From the IMG/VR virus record IMGVR_UViG_3300047376_000632, positions 1 through 31,873 of that record: a stretch of DNA of 31,873 nt; one strand, given 5' to 3'. Positions 23,676 through 30,738 of this stretch are shown here, piece after piece. Position 1 is the stretch's first letter. Each line of letters begins with the position of its first letter. The DNA is from a virus. Position numbers and translations under genes: made by a program. Below the pieces are notes generated by a model that searched no databases, was not told where the DNA came from, and was given only the letters and a program-made list of their open reading frames with translations.

Positions 23676-24050
23676 ATGGATTTATTTCAAAAAGTAGACT
23701 TTATCAGTCATGCAGGCATTCCTATGAGTTGGAAAATTGAGTGTGATGCTATATCAAATGATGAATGGGCTGCACTAGCAAAAATGATCATGGAATATCA
23801 AACTGAACCTTTTAGGGCAGCAATTGGTATTCCACGTGGTGGTTCGCCCTTGGGTTTTGCACTTAATGCATACTGTACTGACGATCCCAATCATAAGTTT
23901 CTCATATGCGATGATGTGTATACAACAGGAACTAGTTTTAGAGAGTTCTTGGAGCAAGAAGGTCATGCCAGAGAAGATGTTTATTGTTGGACTGTGTTTG
24001 CTAGAAAGCCTACCACGGACGGTGTTCGCGCACTGTTTACTATGCCATGA
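23676..24050 (+). CDS. Small phosphoribosyltransferase-like protein
   Basis: This 124-residue protein has the PRPP-binding motif FLICDDVYTTGTSFREF with D79-D80, and an upstream GIPRGGSPLG loop that fits the type I fold. It opens FISHAGIPMSWKIECDAISN, a start seen in phage phosphoribosyltransferase-like proteins. It is shorter than full enzymes (170-210 residues), so the hood that reads the base is reduced and the substrate cannot be named; orotate-like is one possibility. It is coupled by ATGA to the apt gene after it, and the two may act on different bases. Confidence 0.85.
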   Translation: MDLFQKVDFISHAGIPMSWKIECDAISNDEWAALAKMIMEYQTEPFRAAIGIPRGGSPLGFALNAYCTDDPNHKFLICDDVYTTGTSFREFLEQEGHAREDVYCWTVFARKPTTDGVRALFTMP

Positions 24051-24586
24051 TAAAACATTATTTAGATCTTAAACAATACATTAGAAGTTATCAGGACTTT
24101 CCCAAAGAGGGTGTGGACTTTAAATGCACAGCAAGTTTATGTGCAGGTGAAGGCTTAAGACTTGTAAACAACTTTATGTATGATAACTTGCTAAAATATA
24201 TGCCCTGCGATAAAATTGTAGGATTGGATGCTAGGGGTTTTATTTTTGCTGGTGTGCTTGCACACAGGACACGCTGTCCGCTAGTGTTATGTCGCAAACA
24301 GGGCAAACTACCTGGTGCTACAGTAAGCAATACATTTGAACTTGAATATGGTACTGCTACAATGGAAATACAAAAAGACAGTATTAACAAAGGCGATAGA
24401 GTTATTATTATAGACGACTTGATGGCCACTGGCGGCACTATGCAAGCAGCCATTGATATGATATATGAACTACATGCTACACCAGTTGCCATTGCTGTTG
24501 CAATGGATTTGACTTATTTAGGTGGCAGTAAAAGTATAATACAGCAAGGAGTACCGTTTTATGCAGCAACAGAATACCAATCCTGA
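24047..24586 (+). CDS. apt: Adenine phosphoribosyltransferase
   Basis: This 179-residue protein matches APRT in length and motif order: IRSYQDFPKEGVDFKC near the N-terminus, GLDARGFIFAGVLA (59-72), the flexible-loop CRKQGKLPG and the PRPP motif VIIIDDLMATGGTMQAA with D123-D124. It should join adenine to PRPP to give AMP, saving purine synthesis during phage replication. It is the last clear metabolic gene of the uptake cassette and is ATGA-coupled to the phosphoribosyltransferase before it. Guanine or a deazapurine as substrate cannot be excluded from sequence alone. Confidence 0.9.
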   Translation: MIKHYLDLKQYIRSYQDFPKEGVDFKCTASLCAGEGLRLVNNFMYDNLLKYMPCDKIVGLDARGFIFAGVLAHRTRCPLVLCRKQGKLPGATVSNTFELEYGTATMEIQKDSINKGDRVIIIDDLMATGGTMQAAIDMIYELHATPVAIAVAMDLTYLGGSKSIIQQGVPFYAATEYQS

Positions 24587-24875
24587 TCACAACATACCTG
24601 GCGAACCACTAGTATATGAACGTGCCGCGGGCCTTGTATATGCAAGATATACAAATCCTGATCTGCGTCATATCAAACGTTGGATTATAGGCGGCGATCC
24701 TGAGGGATTTATTCCCGGTACCGGTATGCCTAAACCTGAAGAATGGTTGCATTTTCTACAGTGTACTCCGGACTGGAACATCATGCAAAAGTCTGATAAA
24801 CTACGAGAAATGTATACAGCGTTCCTCACAGAGCAAGACAAGTATGTTACATGGGAGAAACTAAATGGGCAGTGA
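24561..24875 (+). CDS. Small conserved phage protein
   Basis: This 104-residue protein starts inside the end of apt (26-base overlap). It contains EPLVYERAAGLVYARYTNPD, KRWIIGGDPEGF, and a C-terminal helix (LREMYTAFLTEQDKYVTWEK). The pattern VYAR...P...RW.IGG is one I associate with hypotheticals of T4-like marine phages, without known function. It overlaps the next gene by 11 bases. It marks the return to ordinary phage genes to the right of the host-like cassette. Confidence 0.65.
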   Translation: MQQQNTNPDHNIPGEPLVYERAAGLVYARYTNPDLRHIKRWIIGGDPEGFIPGTGMPKPEEWLHFLQCTPDWNIMQKSDKLREMYTAFLTEQDKYVTWEKLNGQ

Positions 24876-25098
24876 CTATATCTTTGATGAAGATGACAAT
24901 AGCATAGAAATTGATCCTAAAAATATAACTTGGAATGTAGACATGCATGGGTATCCTGTGTACGAAGACGTAGTAAAAGTACAAGCAGATCTTAAAGAAC
25001 AGCAACTTAGAGAGCAACACGCAGACCTTAAAAAAGCATATGATGACTATCAAGTACTGTTAGAAAAGTACGGTTTTTGGGATAAAATAACCAAATAA
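24865..25098 (+). CDS. Small acidic coiled-coil phage protein
   Basis: This 77-residue protein has an acidic start (MGSDYIFDEDDNSIEIDP), a middle ITWNVDMHGYPVYEDVVK, and a C-terminal helix likely to form a coiled coil (KEQQLREQHADLKKAYDDYQ). I know no function. It is the last gene before the promoter of the subtilase, so it probably ends the long transcript from folE or the cassette, though no clear terminator follows it. Confidence 0.65.
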   Translation: MGSDYIFDEDDNSIEIDPKNITWNVDMHGYPVYEDVVKVQADLKEQQLREQHADLKKAYDDYQVLLEKYGFWDKITK

Positions 25099-25102
25099 TA
25101 GG

Positions 25103-25130
25103 TTGACGTACCTTTAAATTGTGCTATTAT
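25103..25130 (+). promoter_or_regulatory. Sigma70-type promoter for the subtilase gene
   Basis: TTGACG (25103-25108), a 16-base spacer and TATTAT (25125-25130). AGGAG at 25150-25154 is 8 bases before ATG 25163. The gene thus has its own early-type promoter. Confidence 0.7.
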
Positions 25131-25162
25131 GAATAGTAAGTTGAGGTTTAGGAGAGTGTCAA

Positions 25163-28100
25163 ATGTTAAGTAAATCTTTTACAACTGTTTTATTGGCTAG
25201 TACAACTGCTCTTGCTGCATGTGGCGGCGGTGGTGGTGGAGGTGGTGGCACACCTGGAACTACTCCTATTACAATTACAAACTTGGGCAGTGTAGATACA
25301 AACAGTATTAGCAGTGGATTTGCCAGTGTTATACAGCAAGTATCCCAGGATGGCATGGTAGATGCTAAAGAAACTGTTGAAGTTTTTGAATGGGTAAATG
25401 CAAACAGCAACATTGATACAGCAGAACTTGCAAAGTATAATGTTGATATCAACGGTACTACCTACACACTAAAGCAAGCATGGAATATGCTTAAAGGTTA
25501 CAAAGCACTTTACTATGATGGTAAAGAAGGGTTTTGGTCTGCACTAGTAGACAGTGGCGAATACAATGATGAAAATGACACGTTTGTTGAACTAAAACAA
25601 CTTGCACAAAATGACGATCCCGACTTTGCTGAAGCAATTGGTAAAGGTGAAAAGACTGTTGAACAGTTTAAAGATGAAAAAGGTATTGTAGAAAAGCCAA
25701 TTCCGGAAACTCCTGAAGAGCCAGTAGTTGAGGAACCAGTTGAAGACACTCCTGTAGTCGAAGAGCCAGTAGAAGAGACTCCAGTTGAGGAAGAACCTGT
25801 AGAACAAGAGCCAGTAGTTGAAGAGCCGGTAGAGGAAACTCCTGAAGAAGACATTCCTGTTGAGGAAGAGCCAGTTGAAGAAGAAGAGCCTGTTGATGAA
25901 GTAGCAGAAGAAACTCCTGAAGAAGTTGTTACAATTGTAAGTGAAGAAACACGCACAGAAGCAGAGTATTGGTTACGTTTGGACAAGGTGGCATTGCCAG
26001 AAGAGATATACAGCACGGATGTTGAGAGTGTACAAGAAGGCGACTATACTGTAACTTACAGGGTAACAACTTTTATTACTCCGGAAACACACACTCATGT
26101 GTATGCAACAGACACTTATACAACAACCACATACAGTGATGGTAGTGTTGTTGAGGAACTTACACTTCAAGCATTGCGTTACAGAGAGCCTGTTACAAAG
26201 TATCCAACTGCTACACAACGAGTAGAACGTTTAGAGATTGCTCGCGATTCTACTGGCAAAAAACAAGATGATTATGTAGAAGAAAGTGACCATGCGGACA
26301 TGGGCACACGCACTCCTGGATATGTTGCGGATGCAGGACATTATCAGACAGATGAGTTTGCCTACATAAGCAACAAACAACTCAGTGTTAGTAACTTTGA
26401 TGTAGCATACAGCCGAGGCTGGACTGGAAAAGGTTCAACTATTGTGATTGCAGACACAGGTGCATATACTGGACACACAGACTTAGATGGCAACATTAAG
26501 CATACAAAAGACTTTACAGGCACTGGAGTAGCAACTAGTTCTAATCACGGCACACACGTTGCAGGTATTGCTGGTGCTGAAAAAAATGGTGTTGGTATGC
26601 ACGGTGCAGCATTTGATGCAGATCTTGCTATTGCAAAAGTTTCTGGTGGAAGCAGTTATAGTTTCAGTAATGCAATTAAGGCTGCTGAATGGGGACAAAG
26701 CCTGGGCAGTGCTGCTATCAATGTTAGTGCAGAAATGAACTACGACAGTGCATTTCGCAAAAGCATTGTAAAGCAAGCAGAAGGCGTATACTATAGCACA
26801 CATTGGTACTATGGTGAGCATGGTTACAACGGTGCTGTTAATGAAGCAGTAAAGTGGAAAGCCGCACTTGGTAATGAGCAGGTACTTGTTAAAGCAGCAG
26901 GCAACGCAGGCTGGGATTACAGCGCAGGCATGAACCAGATGGCTACTGCTACTGATGCAAATGGTAACCTTATACTTGATGGTCAAATGATCGTTGTTGG
27001 TAACTGGGACCAAAACAACAACAAGATTAACGGTTCAAGCAACAAAGCAGGCACAGTTTGTGCAACTATGCAGAACGGTGTGTGTATTGATGCCGCAAAG
27101 ATCAAAGACTACTACATTATGGCTAACGGAACAGCAATTACTAGCACAGCAGAAAATGGTGGCTATGTTACAATGAGCGGTACCTCAATGGCTGCTCCTG
27201 TTGTTACAGGTGCTATTGCAGTGTTACATCAGATGTGGCCACACATGAAAGGCAAGCATTTGGTACAGTTAGTTTTGGTAACTGGCAACAAGGACATTGC
27301 AGGCTACGATGAAAACGTTCACGGACAAGGTTTGTTGGACATGGACACTGCTACACGCCCTGTGGGTGCTACTGGTATTCCTACTACAGGACGTACCAAC
27401 GGAGGCGTTAGTGCAGTAGCAGGTGGTGCAAACGTAGCGGGTGTTGCTGCAAGTCAGATGCAGGCACTTACAAGTGTTATGGTACTTGACAGTTTCGAGC
27501 GTGACTTTTATATTGACCTCGGTGATATGACACAGGATGTTGATACTAGAACTGCTAGTGTTGCAGAGCAAATGGGTGCAATAAACTACTTTGCAGGTTA
27601 CATGAACAATGATCAACATGTGGCAGTACCTTTTGCATTAACAGAAAACAGCAACATTGAAGTCGGAGTTGGTAACAGCACTGGGCATTACTTGGGCAAT
27701 AGTTTCCAAGGTACACTTGGTACAACTACAGACAGTAACACAGTCTATGCTAACTACAACTATACTAACGGTGGCTTTTACGCACAGGCTGGAATAGGTT
27801 ATACCAGTGTAAACTTTGATATGAACAACAGCATGATGGTAGATGCAGAAAATGTAATAAGTACCACTGCTACTGCGGGTTATGAGTTTGCTCCCGCTGA
27901 AGGACATACACTGGGCTTTGCAGTAAGTCAACCAGTTACAGTCGAAAGTGCAAAGTTTACTTACCGTGTGCCTACTAGCAGAACATTGGACGGTAATGTA
28001 ATTACAGAACTACAAACAGTGGACTTCCGCAACTCAGATCGTGAGATTGATTTGGGTACCTACTACAAGTTTGATATTACAAAAACTGGCATTAAACAAG

Positions 28101-28228
28101 TAGACACTGTTACAAACATGCTGGGCATACAAGGTAATGTTCGAGCATTTGCAGAACTACGCAACAAAATAGATAGCGTCAGCGAAATTGAAAAGCGCGG
28201 CGGTATTAACTTAAACTTAAACTTCTAA
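25163..28228 (+). CDS. Lipoprotein autotransporter subtilase (NalP/SphB1-like)
   Basis: This 1021-residue protein starts with a lipoprotein signal: lipobox L17-A-A-C20, followed by nine glycines. A spacer and a Glu/Pro/Val repeat (179-256) lead to an S8 peptidase domain (about 410-720) with D431 (VIADTGAYTG), H462 (NHGTHVAG), oxyanion N581 (AAGNAGWD) and S675 (SGTSMAAP), all intact. Residues about 775-1021 are strand-rich, amphipathic and end in phenylalanine (GGINLNLNF), as an outer-membrane barrel would. This order matches the NalP and SphB1 surface proteases of Gram-negative bacteria. A surface role in remodelling host proteins, receptor masking or release is inferred; a virion protease is an alternative. 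Confidence 0.88.
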   Translation: MLSKSFTTVLLASTTALAACGGGGGGGGGTPGTTPITITNLGSVDTNSISSGFASVIQQVSQDGMVDAKETVEVFEWVNANSNIDTAELAKYNVDINGTTYTLKQAWNMLKGYKALYYDGKEGFWSALVDSGEYNDENDTFVELKQLAQNDDPDFAEAIGKGEKTVEQFKDEKGIVEKPIPETPEEPVVEEPVEDTPVVEEPVEETPVEEEPVEQEPVVEEPVEETPEEDIPVEEEPVEEEEPVDEVAEETPEEVVTIVSEETRTEAEYWLRLDKVALPEEIYSTDVESVQEGDYTVTYRVTTFITPETHTHVYATDTYTTTTYSDGSVVEELTLQALRYREPVTKYPTATQRVERLEIARDSTGKKQDDYVEESDHADMGTRTPGYVADAGHYQTDEFAYISNKQLSVSNFDVAYSRGWTGKGSTIVIADTGAYTGHTDLDGNIKHTKDFTGTGVATSSNHGTHVAGIAGAEKNGVGMHGAAFDADLAIAKVSGGSSYSFSNAIKAAEWGQSLGSAAINVSAEMNYDSAFRKSIVKQAEGVYYSTHWYYGEHGYNGAVNEAVKWKAALGNEQVLVKAAGNAGWDYSAGMNQMATATDANGNLILDGQMIVVGNWDQNNNKINGSSNKAGTVCATMQNGVCIDAAKIKDYYIMANGTAITSTAENGGYVTMSGTSMAAPVVTGAIAVLHQMWPHMKGKHLVQLVLVTGNKDIAGYDENVHGQGLLDMDTATRPVGATGIPTTGRTNGGVSAVAGGANVAGVAASQMQALTSVMVLDSFERDFYIDLGDMTQDVDTRTASVAEQMGAINYFAGYMNNDQHVAVPFALTENSNIEVGVGNSTGHYLGNSFQGTLGTTTDSNTVYANYNYTNGGFYAQAGIGYTSVNFDMNNSMMVDAENVISTTATAGYEFAPAEGHTLGFAVSQPVTVESAKFTYRVPTSRTLDGNVITELQTVDFRNSDREIDLGTYYKFDITKTGIKQVDTVTNMLGIQGNVRAFAELRNKIDSVSEIEKRGGINLNLNF
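25697..25930 (+). repeat. Glu/Pro/Val repeat region in the subtilase
   Basis: About 78 codons encode degenerate repeats of units such as EEPVEETPVEEEPVE. The DNA repeats are imperfect (gaagagccagt, gaggaacctgt and similar), so length change by slippage is possible. Such spacers usually act as an extended, protease-resistant stalk between a lipid anchor and a domain. Confidence 0.8.
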
Positions 28229-28237
28229 GGAGACACT

Positions 28238-28372
28238 ATGTTTAGAAAAATGTTAGATTGGTATGAAAGCCATGATGGATTAGAAATACTAGTAATGGCT
28301 TTTTGTATGAGTGCATTTGCTGTGATTATATACACATTCCTTGCAGAAGTAGTTTCAAGGATTGTGGGATGA
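28238..28372 (+). CDS. Small single-pass membrane protein, 44 residues
   Basis: ATG 28238 follows AAGGAGA and lies ten bases after the subtilase stop. The product starts MFRKMLDWYESHDGLEI, then has one hydrophobic helix (LVMAFCMSAFAVIIYTFLA) and ends EVVSRIVG. Its charge pattern suggests an N-in membrane anchor. It probably shares the subtilase transcript. It might help membrane or lysis functions, but nothing in the sequence shows this. The next gene overlaps by ATGA. Confidence 0.7.
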   Translation: MFRKMLDWYESHDGLEILVMAFCMSAFAVIIYTFLAEVVSRIVG

Positions 28373-28551
28373 TCAGTAAGCCAGCAAAAGTTATTGCAAT
28401 AGAAGAAGAAATAGTGTATGCTAAGAGTTGTTTACAACCACATGACACAGGGCATATTCATACTGCAATAGGCTGGATGGAACGTAGAGTAGAAGTGCTA
28501 AAAGCAGAACTACTTGCTCAGGGAGTAAAAGTAGAGTTCAATGGCAAATAA
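28369..28551 (+). CDS. Small helical phage protein, 60 residues
   Basis: ATG 28369 is chosen because it overlaps the upstream stop (ATGA); a longer frame upstream has no good start. The product reads MISKPAKVIAIEEEIVYAKS, then a short turn with two histidines (HDTGHIHTAIGW), then a helix MERRVEVLKAELLAQG. It looks like a small helical hairpin. The next gene has a similar pattern and may be a diverged duplicate. Function unknown. Confidence 0.65.
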   Translation: MISKPAKVIAIEEEIVYAKSCLQPHDTGHIHTAIGWMERRVEVLKAELLAQGVKVEFNGK

Positions 28552-28690
28552 TCATATAGCAATTCTAAAACTAGAAATTGCACTTGCTGAAGAAAAAATG
28601 AAATACAGTATTGCTATGAAACCTATTGTTGTTTATATGCAAAAAAGAGTGGAGGAACTAGTTTCCCAGGGAGAAGCAGATGACAAATAA
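28541..28690 (+). CDS. Small helical phage protein, 49 residues
   Basis: ATG 28541 overlaps the end of the previous gene by 11 bases. The product, MANNHIAILKLEIALAEEKM then a turn and VVYMQKRVEELVSQGEADDK, is helix-turn-helix in outline. It resembles the preceding gene in the order IAI...E...A / M.RRVE.L...L..QG. A tandem duplication is plausible. It overlaps the phosphoribosyltransferase start by 11 bases. No function can be assigned. Confidence 0.6.
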   Translation: MANNHIAILKLEIALAEEKMKYSIAMKPIVVYMQKRVEELVSQGEADDK

Positions 28691-29132
28691 AAGATACATC
28701 ACGCAAGAAGATATAAAGCACTCGTGCTTGGACATTGTACAGCAGATGTACAAGGATGATTGGCGTCCTGACTTTATCGTGGGTGTTACTCGCGGCGGTT
28801 TGTGGCCCGCTATGATGCTTAGTCATTATCTTGGAATTAAAATGTTCACACTGGATGTGCGCATGCGTGATGGTGATGAAAAAGAACACTGCGAATGGCT
28901 AATAGACGAAGCAACATGTGGAACCAATATTCTAATTATTGATGATATTAATGACACAGGCGAAACATTTACTTGGATACGCAATGACTGGGGGGTGTTA
29001 GAAAACAACCTAAGATTTGCCGCACTAATAGATAATGTTCCAAGTCAATTTGATGTAGATTATAGTAGTATTGAAATTAACAAAGCAGAAGATCCAGCAT
29101 GGATTGTATTTCCTTATGAGGAGTGGTGGTAA
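28680..29132 (+). CDS. Phosphoribosyltransferase, xanthine/hypoxanthine type
   Basis: This 150-residue protein holds the PRPP motif ILIIDDINDTGETF with D88-D89 and an upstream loop DFIVGVTRGGLWPAMMLSHY. The C-terminal PAWIVFPYEEWW resembles the WVVFPWE end of xanthine-guanine phosphoribosyltransferases. It probably salvages an oxopurine, complementing the apt gene. GGGAGA lies before ATG 28680. It is the third phosphoribosyltransferase-type gene in the window and lies outside the transporter cassette, so it may be an older phage gene. Confidence 0.85.
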   Translation: MTNKRYITQEDIKHSCLDIVQQMYKDDWRPDFIVGVTRGGLWPAMMLSHYLGIKMFTLDVRMRDGDEKEHCEWLIDEATCGTNILIIDDINDTGETFTWIRNDWGVLENNLRFAALIDNVPSQFDVDYSSIEINKAEDPAWIVFPYEEWW

Positions 29133-29362
29133 TGATTATTAAAAAGATTGAATATCATAGTGTACACAGTCATATGACATATGATCTGGATGATGAAGAT
29201 ATCGTTGCTGAATTTGGCAGCATGGAAGCATTTGAAAAACACTATGACGAAGAGTCAGATGAGTTTTATGAGTTTGTAAACAATCATGATTATGACAGAG
29301 AAGACGATTGGTTCAGTGATCGCAAAGGTGGATATGACATTGAATGGAGTATTGAAGAATGA
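29132..29362 (+). CDS. Small acidic phage protein, 76 residues
   Basis: ATG 29132 overlaps the upstream stop (TAATG), with GAGGAG 8 bases before; an in-frame ATG at 29123 is less well placed. The product is very acidic: MTYDLDDEDIVAEFGSMEAF, then YDEESDEFYEFVNNHDYD, then DDWFSDRKGGYDIEWSIEE. Acidic proteins of this size are common in T4-like phages and some act as DNA mimics or inhibitors; nothing here proves that. It is ATGA-coupled to the oxygenase after it. Confidence 0.65.
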   Translation: MIIKKIEYHSVHSHMTYDLDDEDIVAEFGSMEAFEKHYDEESDEFYEFVNNHDYDREDDWFSDRKGGYDIEWSIEE

Positions 29363-29940
29363 GTTTGATTACAGAATATCCGGACTGGGTTGATGAAAAT
29401 ATGCTAAAAAATCTTTGGGGCAGTACTGTATGTCAGCCTCGTTGGTTCTTTGGACAAAAATCAAACAATGATACTGTATATCCAATGTGGGGGCAGGCTT
29501 TTTACGATACATTTAACGGTGAGTATAAAGAAGATGCTAACCAATGGGTAAGAGAAGTTGGTGACCGTTTCCTGGATATCTGCGGTGATGAATACATTAT
29601 GGTTCGCAGTATGCTTGCTGGTAACACATACGGACAAGATGGTGATATCCACGATGATTGGCTTGTACCAGGTGAAAGTCTGACAGGCGTACTGTATCTT
29701 AACCGTCGTTGGGAGGACAACTGGGGCGGTGAAACTGTTGTTTATAACAGAGAAGATACAAGGAAAACAGAGATAAGTAAGTTTGAAGCAGGCAAACTTA
29801 TTGTGTTTGATGGAAGCAATCCACATATTGGAAAAGGTCCTCAACGTGCTTGTGGAGAACTGCGTTGTATTATTGCAGTTCAAGCAGTTAAACAGGATGC
29901 TTGGCAAAAACATCTTGACAAAATGCGTAATAAATCATAA
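29359..29940 (+). CDS. Fe(II)/2-oxoglutarate oxygenase, prolyl-4-hydroxylase-like
   Basis: This 193-residue protein has GQDGDIHDDWLVPGESLTGV with H98-x-D100, LYLNRRWEDNWGGETVVY, H156 in DGSNPHIGKG, and a following arginine (R169 in ELRCIIA) for 2-oxoglutarate. This is the usual pattern of P4H-type phage oxygenases. The substrate could be a protein, a nucleobase or a sugar. It has no clear link to the queDE genes apart from adjacency; a 68-base gap separates them. It is the third Fe(II) oxygenase-type enzyme in the window. Confidence 0.85.
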   Translation: MSLITEYPDWVDENMLKNLWGSTVCQPRWFFGQKSNNDTVYPMWGQAFYDTFNGEYKEDANQWVREVGDRFLDICGDEYIMVRSMLAGNTYGQDGDIHDDWLVPGESLTGVLYLNRRWEDNWGGETVVYNREDTRKTEISKFEAGKLIVFDGSNPHIGKGPQRACGELRCIIAVQAVKQDAWQKHLDKMRNKS

Positions 29941-30008
29941 AATACACTTAGACGTCTTAGGTTCGTCCGTCTTTAAACATTCCGCCCTATAACATAGGAG
30001 TAGGTATT

Positions 30009-30491
30009 ATGCCACATTATTCAACAAAAACATACGGACACAACATTGGTCTTAGTGCAGTGTTCCGTCAACCACATGCAGATCATTCACACTGCAGATT
30101 CTTGCATGGATACAGTCTAGCATTTAAATTTACATTTAGTGCAAGTGAATTGGATCATCGCAACTGGGTACAAGACTTTGGTGGCCTAAAACCATTAAAG
30201 CAATGGCTCGAGGAACAGTTCGATCATAAAGTTGTTATTGACAGTGAAGATCCTCACATGGAAGATTTTTATCATTTAGAGAAACTTGGTCTTGCAGAGA
30301 TCACAGTGATGGATGGTGTTGGTGCAGAAAAGTTTGCAGAACATGCATGGCGGTTTGCAGATGAACTTGTGCGCAATCAAACAGCAGGGCGTGTGCAGTG
30401 CGAAAGTGCAGAGTGCAGCGAGCATGGCGCAAACAGTGCTATCTATACACCATGGAATGTGCGCAAGGAGCGTTTTGCAGATGATGCGTGA
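30009..30491 (+). CDS. queD: QueD, 6-carboxy-tetrahydropterin synthase
   Basis: This 160-residue protein shows the QueD pattern: histidines at residues 23-28, HCRFLHGYSLAF with Cys29 and H33, NWVQDFGGLKPLKQWL, FDHKVV (D72-H73) and a late VQCES strand. It would turn the FolE product into 6-carboxy-tetrahydropterin, step two of the 7-deazaguanine route. The usual LHGH is LHGY here, so one zinc ligand of the cellular enzyme is a tyrosine; a nearby histidine may replace it. An AGGAG precedes ATG 30009. It overlaps the MazG-like gene by 11 bases. Confidence 0.9.
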   Translation: MPHYSTKTYGHNIGLSAVFRQPHADHSHCRFLHGYSLAFKFTFSASELDHRNWVQDFGGLKPLKQWLEEQFDHKVVIDSEDPHMEDFYHLEKLGLAEITVMDGVGAEKFAEHAWRFADELVRNQTAGRVQCESAECSEHGANSAIYTPWNVRKERFADDA

Positions 30492-30738
30492 ACTAGATGC
30501 AAGACAACAACTAATGGTAATCACTGCAGAAGAATGTGGCGAACTAGTACAAGTATGCAGTAAAATATTACGACAGGGAACCTTTGATAAAAAGCGTGAG
30601 CATCTTGTTGAAGAACTCGGCGATGTATACTGCATGATGCAACTTATTCAGGAATGGGATATTGTTAGTTGGCAAGAACTAGAAGATCGTGCAGAAGTTA
30701 AGCGAGCAAAACTTAGTAAGTGGAGTGAACTAGTATGA
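30481..30738 (+). CDS. mazG: MazG-like nucleotide pyrophosphohydrolase
   Basis: I start it at ATG 30481 (next codon also ATG), with AAGGAG at 30465-30470; in-frame starts further upstream lie deep inside queD. The 85-residue protein has ITAEECGELVQVCSKIL (E17, E18, E21) and HLVEELGDVYCMM (E45, D48), the EExxE and ExxD metal-binding pattern of all-alpha NTP pyrophosphohydrolases. It would hydrolyse an NTP or modified nucleotide to the monophosphate. Lying between queD and queE, it may clean up or shape nucleotide pools for the modified base. It is ATGA-coupled to queE. Confidence 0.85.
   Translation: MMRELDARQQLMVITAEECGELVQVCSKILRQGTFDKKREHLVEELGDVYCMMQLIQEWDIVSWQELEDRAEVKRAKLSKWSELV

Noticed and set aside
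25513-26016. Minus-strand open frame rich in Ser, Thr and Gly
   Set aside because: It is the complement of the Glu/Pro/Val repeat in the subtilase; its repetitive composition follows from that and nothing supports expression.
25163-28228. Subtilase as a contaminating bacterial gene
   Set aside because: It is flanked by coupled small phage-like genes, uses mostly AGT/AGC serines and has the same promoter type as the phage units.
29941-30008. Possible terminator or promoter in the gap before queD
   Set aside because: AGACG and CGTCT can form only a 5-bp stem with a 13-base loop and a run of three T after it. TATAAC lacks a -35 at normal distance. Neither is strong enough to list.
30313-30480. 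Longer N-terminus for the MazG-like gene
   Set aside because: The added part lies inside queD and has no domain; AAGGAG at 30465 supports ATG 30481.
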